DNA of 19,746 nucleotides from contig JAEZLX010000244.1 in assembly GCA_023415035.1 (NCBI GenBank), positions 1 to 19,746 on the forward strand, read 5' to 3'. The translations under genes and the position numbers were made by a program. The notes under the pieces were generated by a model. That model had not been told where the DNA came from. It did no database searches and saw only the letters and a list, made by a program, of their open reading frames with translations. How positions within the stretch are numbered: the first letter of the stretch is position 1; every line of letters begins with the position of its first letter. This document shows positions 1 through 7,839 of the stretch, piece after piece. This stretch comes from Pseudomonadota bacterium (GTDB lineage: Bacteria > Pseudomonadota > Gammaproteobacteria > Burkholderiales > Burkholderiaceae_C).

Positions 1-807
1 CTGCAGACCTTCCGTCCTGGCCATGCTGACTACACGTACTGGCAGAAGTACGGCATCCGCGACCCGCGCGGTGGCGGCCGTTCCTCGGCGCGGCTGACCG
101 CGCCGACGGTGGCGGCTGGTGCCGTGGCCCGCAAGTGGCTGCGCGAGAAGTTCGGCATGGAGTTCCGCGGCTGCATGACGCAGATCGGCGAGATCGGGAT
201 CCCGTTCGAGGGCTGGGAGCATGTGCCCAACAACCCGTTCTTCGCGCCCGTGGCCGATGTGTCGGCGCTGGAGGCGTACATGAACGAGCTGCGCAAGAGC
301 GGCGATTCGTGCGGTGCCCGCCTGCGGGTGACGGCCACCAATGTGCCCGTCGGGCTGGGTGAGCCGTTGTATGACAAGCTCGACGCCGACATCGCCTGGG
401 CCATGATGGGGCTCAACGCCGTCAAGGGGGTGGAGATCGGCGCCGGTTTTGCCTGCGTGGCCGACAAGGGCAGCACGCACGGAGATTCGCTCACCCCGGG
501 CGGTTTCGTCGGCAACAAGGCTGGCGGCGTGCTGGGCGGCATCAGCACCGGGCAGGACCTGGAGGTGAGCATCGCCATCAAGCCGACCAGTTCCATCCTC
601 ATCCCGCGCGAGAGCATCGATGTCAATGGGCAGCCTACCGATGTGATCACCAAGGGCCGTCACGACCCCTGTGTCGGCATCCGCGCCACGCCCATTGCCG
701 AAGCGCTGCTGGCGCTGGTGGTGATGGACCACGTGCTGCGCCACCGCGCGCAGTGCGGCGACGTGCGGGTGGCCACACCGGACATCGCGGCGGCGAGACG
801 GGGCTGA
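1..807 (+). CDS. aroC: Chorismate synthase, 3' part (5' end outside window)
   Basis: Chorismate synthase makes chorismate from 5-enolpyruvylshikimate-3-phosphate in the cytoplasm, the last shikimate step, using reduced FMN without net redox change. The frame is open from base 1, so the gene enters from the left; 268 codons are visible of the usual roughly 360, leaving about 95 N-terminal residues missing. The visible part starts with the family signature FRPGHADYTY, followed by GGGRSSAR (FMN and phosphate contacts). Further on are GCMTQIGEIGIP, the GGISTGQ motif and the IKPTSSI strand near the C-terminus, all standard for AroC. Its stop lies 2 bp before the stop of the convergent pirin gene, with no room for a separate terminator. 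Identification is secure; only the true start cannot be seen. Confidence 0.96.
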   Translation: MQTFRPGHADYTYWQKYGIRDPRGGGRSSARLTAPTVAAGAVARKWLREKFGMEFRGCMTQIGEIGIPFEGWEHVPNNPFFAPVADVSALEAYMNELRKSGDSCGARLRVTATNVPVGLGEPLYDKLDADIAWAMMGLNAVKGVEIGAGFACVADKGSTHGDSLTPGGFVGNKAGGVLGGISTGQDLEVSIAIKPTSSILIPRESIDVNGQPTDVITKGRHDPCVGIRATPIAEALLALVVMDHVLRHRAQCGDVRVATPDIAAARRG

Positions 808-809
808 CC

Positions 810-1703
810 TCAGGCCTGGGCTTCTTCGCCCAGGCGCCCGTCGCGGAAGTCGGCCAGCGCCTGGTAGATCTCTTCCTTGGTGTTCATCACGAAGGGGCCG
901 TACTGGGCGATGGACTCGTTCAGCGGGCGGCCGGCGATGAGCAGGGCGCGGGCTTGGCCTTCAGTGCCGGCTTCGATCACCACGCCGTCTGCTGCGGGGT
1001 CGTTGGCCAGCAGGGCCATGCGCTGGCGGGGCACGGTGTGGCCGTCGATGCGGACGCTGCCGCGGTAGACATAGACAAAAGCGTTGTGGTCGGCCGGCAG
1101 GTCCTGAACAAAGCGGGCGCCGGCAGGCAGGTGCAGGTCCAGGTACAGCGGCTGGGTGTGCTCGCGCTGGACGGCACCCGTGACGCCATGGCTGGCGCCG
1201 GCGATCACGGTCACGGCAACGCCGGCTTCGGTGGTGAACTGCGGAAGGTCGGCGTTGCCGAAATCGCGGTACCAGGGCCGCATCATCTTGTCGCGGGCGG
1301 GCAGGTTCAGCCAGAGCTGGAAGCCTTCCATCACACCTTCTTCCTGTTGCGGAATCTCGGAGTGAATCACGCCGCGCCCGGCGGTCATCCACTGCACGCC
1401 ACCGTTTTCCAGCAGGCCCTGGTGGCCGGCGCTGTCACGGTGCAGCATGCGGCCGGCGATCATGTAGGTGACGGTTTCGAAGCCGCGGTGCGGGTGATCG
1501 GGAAAGCCGGCGATGTAGTCGTCGGGGTTGTCGCTGCCGAAGGCGTCGAGCATCAGGAACGGGTCGAGCCGGCGCTGCAGATCCTGCGTGAGCACGCGTG
1601 TCAGGCGCACGCCGGCGCCGTCCGATGTTGCCTGGCCGGCGATGAGCCGCTCGACGCGACGCGGCCGTGTAACGGCAGGGGTGGCAAGGGCATTGGTGCT
1701 CAC
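810..1703 (-). CDS. Pirin family protein (cupin)
   Basis: This is a bicupin of the pirin family, 297 aa, the usual length. The N-terminal cupin has the iron-site signature DHPHRGFETV, giving ligands His70 and His72, and further on HSE gives His114 and Glu116; these match the two-His plus His/Glu metal site of human pirin. Bacterial pirins include quercetin 2,3-dioxygenases and proteins of unknown substrate, so the reaction is not settled. The start is GTG at 1703, preceded by a good AGGAG six bases upstream, the clearest ribosome binding site on this strand. It lies 55 bp downstream of azoR on the same strand, so the two are probably co-transcribed; pairing with an oxidoreductase and a LysR regulator suggests a response to quinone- or flavonoid-like aromatics (inference). 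Confidence 0.9.
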   Translation of the reverse strand: MSTNALATPAVTRPRRVERLIAGQATSDGAGVRLTRVLTQDLQRRLDPFLMLDAFGSDNPDDYIAGFPDHPHRGFETVTYMIAGRMLHRDSAGHQGLLENGGVQWMTAGRGVIHSEIPQQEEGVMEGFQLWLNLPARDKMMRPWYRDFGNADLPQFTTEAGVAVTVIAGASHGVTGAVQREHTQPLYLDLHLPAGARFVQDLPADHNAFVYVYRGSVRIDGHTVPRQRMALLANDPAADGVVIEAGTEGQARALLIAGRPLNESIAQYGPFVMNTKEEIYQALADFRDGRLGEEAQA

Positions 1704-1758
1704 GTCAGTCTCCTGTGTGGTTGGGCAGATGGCGGCCGAAGCCGCCCGTTCCAGGTAC

Positions 1759-2358
1759 TCAGTTCACCAGTTCGGCGATGTCGGCCTGGGCCTGCTCGAA
1801 GCCCTTGGCGGCGGCCTCGGGGCCCATGTTCAGACCCTCGGCGTAGATGAAGCGTACATCGGTCAGGCCGATGAAGCCAAGGATGGTCTTCAGGTAGGGC
1901 ACCTGCGAGTCGTTGGGGGTGCCGCGGTACAGGCCGCCACGCGCCAGGGCCACGTAGACGGTCTTGCCCTTGAGCAGGCCTTCGGGGCCGTTCTCTGTGT
2001 AGCGGAAGGTCACGCCGGCGCGTGCGATCGCGTCCAGCCAGGCCTTGAGCTGCACCGGCACGCCGAAGTTATACATGGGCACGCCCAGCACGATGGTGTC
2101 GTGGGCCTGGACTTCGGCGATCAGGGTGTCGTACTCGGCAACCACGGCCGACTGCTCGGCAGTGCGCTGGTCGGCGGGGGTGAACAGGGCACCCAGCGCG
2201 GCTTCGTCCAGCACGGTGACCGGCGTGGCGCCCAGGTCGCGGACCGTGACGGCGGCTTCGGGGTGCTTGGCCAGCACGCTCGCGGTGACCTGGTTGGCAA
2301 GCTTGGTGGAGTTGCCGCTTTCGCGACGGGGGCTGGCGTTGATTTGGAGGATCTTCAT
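1759..2358 (-). CDS. azoR: FMN-dependent NADH-azoreductase / quinone reductase
   Basis: AzoR-type flavodoxin-fold enzymes reduce quinones and azo compounds with NADH through bound FMN and protect against thiol and quinone stress. The 199-aa length matches E. coli AzoR (about 200). The N-terminus MKILQINASPR followed by ESGNS is the FMN phosphate loop. The PMYNFGVPVQLKAWLD segment near residue 95 forms the isoalloxazine pocket, and an ARGGLY loop follows. The start is ATG at 2358; no strong Shine-Dalgarno precedes it. It is the first gene of a probable azoR-pirin unit and is divergent from a LysR gene 113 bp away, the usual layout for LysR control of the neighbour. Family assignment is firm; the physiological substrate is not known. 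Confidence 0.93.
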   Translation of the reverse strand: MKILQINASPRRESGNSTKLANQVTASVLAKHPEAAVTVRDLGATPVTVLDEAALGALFTPADQRTAEQSAVVAEYDTLIAEVQAHDTIVLGVPMYNFGVPVQLKAWLDAIARAGVTFRYTENGPEGLLKGKTVYVALARGGLYRGTPNDSQVPYLKTILGFIGLTDVRFIYAEGLNMGPEAAAKGFEQAQADIAELVN

Positions 2359-2380
2359 GACTGGGATCTTGTTGAAACTG

Positions 2381-2390
2381 GGGTTAACCC
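2381..2390. promoter_or_regulatory. Palindrome GGGTTAACCC in azoR-LysR intergenic region
   Basis: A perfect 10-bp palindrome lies 22 bp upstream of the azoR start, within the divergent 113-bp gap. Its position fits an operator or core-promoter element for azoR. No known consensus is matched, so the role is inferred from position and symmetry only. Confidence 0.4.
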
Positions 2391-2415
2391 GGAATATGAC
2401 GGGGCTTGGTGTAAT

Positions 2416-2458
2416 TTATCCGGCATCAATGTCTGGAAAAATCCCTGTGAACGGATAA
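2416..2458. promoter_or_regulatory. Inverted repeat TTATCCG / CGGATAA, candidate LysR site
   Basis: Exact 7-bp arms, TTATCCG at 2416-2422 and CGGATAA at 2452-2458, face each other across 29 bp just upstream of the LysR start. LysR tetramers commonly bind two spaced half-sites in the gap between their own gene and the target gene, which fits. The right arm is 13 bp from the LysR start codon, consistent with autorepression. This is inference from symmetry. Confidence 0.45.
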
Positions 2459-2471
2459 CATTTTTCCTGTG

Positions 2472-3416
2472 ATGGAACAATTCGACGGTTTCAAGGGCAT
2501 CGACCCGAACGAGCTGCTGATCTTTGCGCAGGTGGCAGAGCTGGGCAGCTTCAGCAGGGCGGCCGAGCGGCTGGGCATGCCCAAGTCTTCTGTGTCTCGC
2601 CGTGTGAGTGCGCTGGAGCAGCGCATGGGCGAGCGGTTGATGTTGCGCACCACGCGCAGGCAGACGCTGACCGAGTTCGGCGAGCAGCTGCTGGAGCATG
2701 CGCGGCAGCTCGTGCTGGACCTGGAGGCCGTGCAGGCCCTGCGTGAGCAGCGCCAGTCGGTGCCCAGCGGCGTGCTGCGCGTGTCGATGCCGGCGGACAT
2801 CGCGCACCTGGTGGTGGCCGATGCCATGGCCGCGTTCCTGACGCTGCATCCGGCGATTTCGCTGGAGCTGGATCTGTCGCCGCGCCGCGTCGATCTGCTG
2901 GGGGAGGGTTTCGACCTGGCCGTCCGCATGGGGCCGTTGCCGGACGACGCGACGCTGGTGGCCACGCGTCTTGTGGACTTTACCCACGGGCTGTATGCGT
3001 CGCCAGACTATCTGGCCGAGCGGGGTGAGCCGCGGCATCCGGACGATCTGCTCGGGCACGCGGCGGCGCTGCTGCCCGGCGGCCGCGGCGACACGCGGGT
3101 GTGGCGCCTCTCGCGCGGGACAGAGCGCTGGGAAGGTCTGCCGCGCAGCCGGATCCGGGCCAACTCGCCCGAGATGCTGATCCGCATGGCGCAGGCCGGG
3201 GTGGGCATCACGGCGGTGCCGGACACGATGGCGGTGCAGGACGTGCGTCGGGGGACGCTGCGCCGTGTGCTGCCGGAATGGTCGTTGCCGGAAGTGACGG
3301 CATGGGCGGTGATGCCGGGGCGCAAGCTGATGCCGGCGAAGACGCGCGTGTTCCTGGAGATGCTGCAGGCGACCTTCTGCGCGTGCCGGGTCAAGGGTGT
3401 GGACGGCGTGCGCTGA
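2472..3416 (+). CDS. LysR family transcriptional regulator (divergent from azoR)
   Basis: A 314-aa LysR-type regulator. The N-terminal winged helix-turn-helix covers about residues 12-70, with the typical LLIFAQVAELGSFSRAAE, then PKSSVSRRVSALE as recognition helix and RTTRRQTLTEFG as the wing. The linker helix and periplasmic-binding-like effector domain fill residues 90-300; LRVSMPADIAHLVV is the first strand of that domain. It belongs to the group that often controls quinone reductases and dehydrogenases. ATG at 2472 was chosen; a GTG directly before it at 2469 is an equal alternative. It reads away from azoR-pirin across a gap with two dyads, so those genes are its likely targets. The inducer is unknown. 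It ends 20 bp from the convergent antiporter gene. Confidence 0.93.
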   Translation: MEQFDGFKGIDPNELLIFAQVAELGSFSRAAERLGMPKSSVSRRVSALEQRMGERLMLRTTRRQTLTEFGEQLLEHARQLVLDLEAVQALREQRQSVPSGVLRVSMPADIAHLVVADAMAAFLTLHPAISLELDLSPRRVDLLGEGFDLAVRMGPLPDDATLVATRLVDFTHGLYASPDYLAERGEPRHPDDLLGHAAALLPGGRGDTRVWRLSRGTERWEGLPRSRIRANSPEMLIRMAQAGVGITAVPDTMAVQDVRRGTLRRVLPEWSLPEVTAWAVMPGRKLMPAKTRVFLEMLQATFCACRVKGVDGVR

Positions 3417-3436
3417 CGGATGAATGCGGTCGATTG

Positions 3437-5170
3437 TCAGTGGCCGCCGCTGTCCTGTCCCTTCGTGGTGGCCATTCCGGCAGCATGGCGGGCCGCCACC
3501 AGGCGCTTGCGCAGGGAGGCTTCGCTCAGGTCCAGTTCGGCCACCAGGGCACGCAGGGACGCGTCGTTGATGCGGTGGGCCTGGCGCTCGGCGAACAGCG
3601 CCTCGCGCTCGGCGCGCATGGCCCGCAGGCGCAATTCCAGTTCAGCCACGTAGCGCAGTCGACGCTGGTGCACGGCCTCGGGCGAATCGGCCTTGGATTC
3701 GGGGGTGATGGCGATGGACGGTTCCTCAAGCAGGTCCATGCGCTTGCGGTAGTCCTGCGTGACACGTCCCGCCACTTCCTGCCATTGGGCCTGCAGGTCG
3801 ATGCCATCGTCGGCGAACAGGGGTTTTTCGTTGGCGATGGTCGTGATCGCCGCCTGGCAGGCGGCGATGCGGGCTTCGCGTTCTTCGCGCATCGAGGTGG
3901 GTTCGCCGGCCGCCGGCAGGCGACGCAGCACCATGGGCAGGCCGATGCTGCCGATGATCAGCGTGAAGAGGATGGTGCCCGTGGCCAGGAAGACCAGCTG
4001 GTGGCGCTCGGGGAACGCGCTGCCGTTGGGCATGAGCAGAGGGACGGACAGGGCGCCGGCGAGCGTGACGGCGCCGCGGATGCCGGCCAGCGTGGTGGCC
4101 AGCGTCAGCAGCGGCGAGGGATGCTCGACCAGCTTGCCGCGCTGGTGTGCTTGCCAGAGCGCGCCGCGCACACCCAGCAGCAGCCAGATCCAGCGCAGCA
4201 GCAGCAGGGCCAGCGTGATGGCCAGCGCCTGCATGGCAGGCTGCCACCAATGGTCGCCCGCGGCCTCCAGTGTCTTGCCGACGATGGAGGGCAGTTGCAG
4301 GCCCAGCAGCAGGAAGATGGCACCGTTGAAGGCTGATTCGACCATGGTCCAGGTGCCTTCGGTCTGCATGCGCTCGGCGATGAAATCGCTGCGCCGCAGA
4401 TCCGCGAAGTTGGTGGTGATGCCCGCCGCCACCGCGGCGAGGATGCCCGAGACGCCGATGTGTTCGCCCAGCAAGTAGGCGGCGAAGGGCAGCAGCACAA
4501 GCAGCAGCACCATTTGCGTGGCTGCCACGTCGCCCAGACGCCGCGTGACGGTCTCGCGCATGGAGGCAAAGCCCCAGCCGAGCAGGGCACCCGTGCCCAG
4601 ACCGCCGAGCGCGATCCACAGGAACTCCTTGGCCGCTTCGGTCCACGAGAACAGGCCGGTGAGCGTGGCAGCGATCGCGAACTTGAGCGCCACCAGGCCG
4701 GAGGCGTCGTTGAGCAGCGACTCGCCTTCGAGCACGTGCATGGTCTGCGCCGGCATGCCGAGGTTGCGCGTGATGGCGGACACCGCCACCGCGTCAGTGG
4801 GGGACACCACCGCCGCCAGCGCGAATGCCACGGTCAGTGGCATGGACGGGATCATCCAGTGGATCAGGTAGCCCAGACCGATCACCGTGAACAGCACCAG
4901 GCCCAGTGCCAGCCGGAGGATGGGGCGGTAGAGCGCGAAGAACTCGCGCTTGGGGATGCGCCAGCCGTCGGCAAACAACAACGGCGGAATGAACAGGGCC
5001 AGGAACAGCTCGGGGTCGAATGCGATGTGCAGGCCTCTCTGAGGCCAGGACAGGGCGGCACCAAGCGCGATCTGGATCAGGGGCAGGGGGATGGCGCGCA
5101 GGTAGCGCGCCACGATGCCGGTCACCGCGCCGAGCAGCAGCACCAGCAGGACAGTTTCAACGGTATGCAT
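3437..5170 (-). CDS. Na+/H+ antiporter, CPA1 family
   Basis: An inner-membrane cation/proton antiporter of 577 aa, close to E. coli YjcE in length. About twelve hydrophobic segments fill residues 1-430. Diagnostic motifs are PPLLFADGW in the third helix region, AAVVSPTDAVAV (about 120-131), and EGESLLNDASG (about 149-159) with the Asn-Asp ion-binding pair. A later GIRGAVTLAGALS segment is also typical. After the last membrane helix is a charged cytoplasmic tail of about 145 residues, rich in Arg, Glu and Ala and probably helical, as in other long CPA1 members. It would exchange Na+ or K+ for protons in pH and salt balance. Start ATG 5170; the 112 bp upstream to the EamA gene show no clear promoter. 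Confidence 0.93.
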   Translation of the reverse strand: MHTVETVLLVLLLGAVTGIVARYLRAIPLPLIQIALGAALSWPQRGLHIAFDPELFLALFIPPLLFADGWRIPKREFFALYRPILRLALGLVLFTVIGLGYLIHWMIPSMPLTVAFALAAVVSPTDAVAVSAITRNLGMPAQTMHVLEGESLLNDASGLVALKFAIAATLTGLFSWTEAAKEFLWIALGGLGTGALLGWGFASMRETVTRRLGDVAATQMVLLLVLLPFAAYLLGEHIGVSGILAAVAAGITTNFADLRRSDFIAERMQTEGTWTMVESAFNGAIFLLLGLQLPSIVGKTLEAAGDHWWQPAMQALAITLALLLLRWIWLLLGVRGALWQAHQRGKLVEHPSPLLTLATTLAGIRGAVTLAGALSVPLLMPNGSAFPERHQLVFLATGTILFTLIIGSIGLPMVLRRLPAAGEPTSMREEREARIAACQAAITTIANEKPLFADDGIDLQAQWQEVAGRVTQDYRKRMDLLEEPSIAITPESKADSPEAVHQRRLRYVAELELRLRAMRAEREALFAERQAHRINDASLRALVAELDLSEASLRKRLVAARHAAGMATTKGQDSGGH

Positions 5171-5282
5171 GGAAGGCTGTGGATCCGCCGCAACGGGTGC
5201 GACATGATGTTCGACGCCTATTGTCCCACCAGTGGCGGGCCGGACCTGGGAGCCGGACAGGCGAATGTGGCGAAACTGTCGT

Positions 5283-6149
5283 TCAGGCCTTGCGCAGGCG
5301 CACGCCCAGGATGCCGCACAGGGTGATGAGGCCGATGCCTGTCAGCGTCCAGGCGTCGGGCGTGTGACCGAACACGAGCCAGCCGCCCAAGGTGGCAAAG
5401 GCGATCTGCGAATACATGTAGGGCGTCAGGCGCGAGGCGGGCGTGTGGTGGAAGGCGCGGATCAGAAGATAGTGGCCGACCGATGCGAACAGGCCCATCA
5501 GCACGAGAAGGGCCCACAGGACGGGTGTATCCATCGACTTCCATACCCAGGGCATGGCGACGGAGGTCAGCACCAGACCGACCAGCCCGGTGTAGAAGTG
5601 GGTGGTGCCGGCATCCTCGCTCCTGACCATGTGGCTGGTGACGATCTGGTACACCGCATTGATCACCACCAGCCCCAGAGGCAGGAGCAGCCAGACGCTG
5701 AAGTCGTCCCCCTTGGGGCGGACCACGATCAGGGCGCCCGCGAAGCCGCCGGCCACCAGCAGCCAGTTCAGGACATTGACACGTTCGTGCAGCAGCAGGG
5801 AGGCCAGCAGCGTCACCATCAGCGGGATCAGCATCATGATGGCGGTGAACTCGCCCACCGGCACGTGCTGCAGGGCAATGTAGGCGCCCGAGGCGCAGCA
5901 GACCATGATCAGGCCCCGCAGGAACTGCCAGCCGGGGCGGCGGGCCACCAGCATCGCGCGCCCGCGCTGGGGCCAGAGCATGCCCAGCATCATCAGCGTC
6001 TGGACGAGAAAGCGTACCCAGATCGCCATCAGCACCGGTGCCGCCTTGCCGACGTACTGAGAGGTGGTGTCCAGCGAGGCGAAGCACAGCGTGGCCAGCA
6101 TGGCAAACACGATGCCACGGCCCGCGTGGTGGGCGGGAGAGGATGTCAT
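5283..6149 (-). CDS. DMT superfamily transporter, EamA family
   Basis: A 288-aa membrane protein with ten predicted hydrophobic segments arranged as two EamA repeats of five helices. The first begins at GIVFAMLATLCFASLDTTSQ and the second at about residue 150. A short basic end (VRLRKA) follows the tenth helix. In each repeat the last helices carry the typical PLMVTLLASLLLHERV-like stretch, here ending in an H-E-R motif. EamA proteins mostly export metabolites such as amino acids; the substrate here cannot be told from sequence. Its start is 25 bp downstream of the aroQ stop on the same strand, so aroQ and this gene probably share a transcript. No strong Shine-Dalgarno is visible before ATG 6149. 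Confidence 0.9.
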   Translation of the reverse strand: MTSSPAHHAGRGIVFAMLATLCFASLDTTSQYVGKAAPVLMAIWVRFLVQTLMMLGMLWPQRGRAMLVARRPGWQFLRGLIMVCCASGAYIALQHVPVGEFTAIMMLIPLMVTLLASLLLHERVNVLNWLLVAGGFAGALIVVRPKGDDFSVWLLLPLGLVVINAVYQIVTSHMVRSEDAGTTHFYTGLVGLVLTSVAMPWVWKSMDTPVLWALLVLMGLFASVGHYLLIRAFHHTPASRLTPYMYSQIAFATLGGWLVFGHTPDAWTLTGIGLITLCGILGVRLRKA

Positions 6150-6174
6150 GAATAATTGGAAGGCGGCCTGGGAC

Positions 6175-6636
6175 TTACTGCTGGGCCAGCTTGCGCGCCA
6201 GTCCGTCCATGGCCACGAGGTAGCCGTCCACGCCGAAGCCGACGATGATGCCCGCTGCCACCGGCGATACCCACGAATGGTGGCGGAAGGCTTCGCGCGC
6301 GTGCACGTTGGAGATGTGGCATTCGATCACGGGCAGCGGCTCCACACCCTTGATGGCATCGTGCAGGGCGATGGATGTGTGGGTCAGCGCCCCGGGGTTG
6401 AACACCACGCCCACTGTCTTGCCTTCGCGGCGCAGACGGCCGTACTCGTGGATCTTGTCGATCAGCGCGCCTTCCCAGTTGCTCTGGAAGCACTCGACCT
6501 CGAAGCCCAGTTGCCGGCCGTGCTGGCGGCAACGCTCTTCCACGTCGGCGAGGGTGGCGCTGCCGTACTGTTCGGGTTCGCGGGTGCCCAGGAGATTGAG
6601 GTTGGGGCCATTGAGGACGAGGATCTTGCGGGTCAT
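6175..6636 (-). CDS. aroQ: 3-dehydroquinate dehydratase, type II
   Basis: Type II dehydroquinase removes water from 3-dehydroquinate to give 3-dehydroshikimate, the third shikimate step, as a cytoplasmic dodecamer. The protein is 153 aa, normal for the family. It starts MTRKILVLNGPNLNLLGTRE with the lid-loop Arg19 and catalytic Tyr24 (motif EPEQYG). Later come FNPGALTHTS, the IECHISNVHARE motif with the active-site His, and FGVDGY near the end. ATG at 6636 was preferred over an in-frame ATG 39 bases upstream because the family begins directly with the first beta strand. It precedes the EamA transporter gene by 25 bp. Confidence 0.95.
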   Translation of the reverse strand: MTRKILVLNGPNLNLLGTREPEQYGSATLADVEERCRQHGRQLGFEVECFQSNWEGALIDKIHEYGRLRREGKTVGVVFNPGALTHTSIALHDAIKGVEPLPVIECHISNVHAREAFRHHSWVSPVAAGIIVGFGVDGYLVAMDGLARKLAQQ

Positions 6637-6779
6637 GGTCGGGTTGTTGCGTGGCTGCGTGTGGGTCGCTTGCAACGATTATGGCGTGCAGGCCTTTGTT
6701 TCGTCTGGCCTGAACTATGGCTTGCGCGGCCAGACAGCGCAAGGCGGCGTCTGCGGGACGGCTGCGCTGGAACCAAGGC

Positions 6780-6795
6780 GGTGCATCTTTGCACC
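6780..6795. other. Small perfect hairpin between LysR stop and aroQ start
   Basis: GGTGCA and TGCACC form a 6-bp perfect stem around a TCTT loop. It sits 24 bp beyond the minus-strand LysR stop, inside the 183-bp non-coding stretch 6637-6819. No T-run follows on either strand, so it is at best a weak terminator or 3' end stabiliser. Nothing else recognisable lies in this stretch, which must also hold the aroQ promoter. Confidence 0.35.
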
Positions 6796-6819
6796 AGATT
6801 GGTGTTGCGCCGAGAAGGC

Positions 6820-7704
6820 CTAGCCACGTGCCGCTCGCAGCAGCAGTTCGCGCATCAGGCGGATGGGGGCTTCACGCCCGCGTCCGCGCCGCGAAACGAG
6901 CAGGAATGGAGACTGGTAGCCGAAGGCGGCCGGCAGCAGCACCCGCAGCCGTCCCTGGTCGACCCACGGTTGGGCGTAATGTTCGGGCAGGTATCCCACG
7001 TAGGCACCCGACAGGATCAGGATGAGCTGGGCTTCCATGGAATCGACGGTGGCGACGCTGTGCTTGAAGCCGTGGCGGCCGAGTTCGGACTGGCTCCAGT
7101 AGCTGCGGCGCACGATGCTCAATTCGGATACGAGCGATTCGGAGACGTCGCTTTCCATGTAGAGCGGGTGGCGGTCGCTGCAGTAGAGCCACTGCTGCTC
7201 GCGGTGCAGGGGCTGGAACACCAGGCCCGCGGGACGGGTGGGGAAAAAGCCCACTGCCAGGTCCAGATCGTTGTTCTGCACGCCTTCGAGCAGTTCGTAG
7301 GGGCTGCGCACCAGCAGGCTCAGATGCACGGCGGGGTAGCGCTGTGTGAACAGGCCGATGGATTCGGACAGCGGCAGGGATGGATCGGTGACGGTGGCAT
7401 CGAGCACGCCCAGCTTCAGGTTGCCGGTGACATCGCCCTTGAGCGAGGCGGCGAAGTGGTTGAAGCCGTCGAATTCGACCAGCAGACGCTGGGTTTCGGA
7501 CAGCATGAGCTCGCCCTTTTCGGTGAGCGAGAAGCCGCTGCGGCCGCGCTCGCACAGCTTGAAGCCCAGCTGCGTTTCGAGCTGGCTCATGTAGGTGCTG
7601 ATGGCCGAGGTGCTCAGGTTGAGCTCTTCCTGGGCCTTCGCAAAGCCCTGGTGGCGGGCGACGCAGGCAAAGATGCGAAGGAGTTTGAGATCGGGTTGAG
7701 GCAC
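6820..7704 (-). CDS. LysR family regulator, likely controls the divergent ureohydrolase operon (GbuR-like position)
   Basis: LysR-type regulator of 294 aa from the chosen GTG start. The helix-turn-helix is at residues 5-65: LKLLRIFACVARHQGFAKAQ, then STSAISTYMSQLE as recognition helix and RGRSGFSLTEKG as wing. The effector domain begins near GNLKLGVLDATVTDP. The frame stays open far upstream with an in-frame ATG at 7797, but the family normally has fewer than about 12 residues before LLRIF, and the upstream extension is not LysR-like and would cross the 7723-7738 palindrome. No clear Shine-Dalgarno supports either start. In Pseudomonas aeruginosa a LysR-type regulator (GbuR) lies beside guanidinobutyrase gbuA; the same arrangement here suggests it senses a guanidino acid (inference). 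Confidence 0.88.
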   Translation of the reverse strand: MPQPDLKLLRIFACVARHQGFAKAQEELNLSTSAISTYMSQLETQLGFKLCERGRSGFSLTEKGELMLSETQRLLVEFDGFNHFAASLKGDVTGNLKLGVLDATVTDPSLPLSESIGLFTQRYPAVHLSLLVRSPYELLEGVQNNDLDLAVGFFPTRPAGLVFQPLHREQQWLYCSDRHPLYMESDVSESLVSELSIVRRSYWSQSELGRHGFKHSVATVDSMEAQLILILSGAYVGYLPEHYAQPWVDQGRLRVLLPAAFGYQSPFLLVSRRGRGREAPIRLMRELLLRAARG

Positions 7705-7722
7705 TGAATTGGGGCGTGTTAG

Positions 7723-7738
7723 TTCAGGATTTCCTGAA
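7723..7738. promoter_or_regulatory. Palindrome TTCAGGA-TT-TCCTGAA, candidate LysR operator
   Basis: Two exact 7-bp arms separated by TT lie 19 bp upstream of the LysR GTG start and about 100 bp upstream of the guanidinobutyrase gene. The spacing is T-N12-A across the symmetry axis, close to the LysR-box pattern T-N11-A. It is the best dyad in the 135-bp divergent gap and the obvious candidate for the regulator's site. A T-run and an AT-rich TTTATC at 7760-7765 follow toward the operon, possibly part of its promoter. Confidence 0.55.
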
Positions 7739-7839
7739 GTGAGTTTTTTGTTTCCAGCATTTATCGTGCCGGAGCAGGCTTGAAAAATGGAACCCATGCG
7801 ATGCGGAAACGGCATCGGAATCACGAGAGAGCCACACCC

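Noticed and set aside
3101..5326. Long plus-strand open frames opposite the antiporter
   Set aside because: Gln/Gly/Ala-rich shadows of a clear membrane transporter gene on the minus strand.
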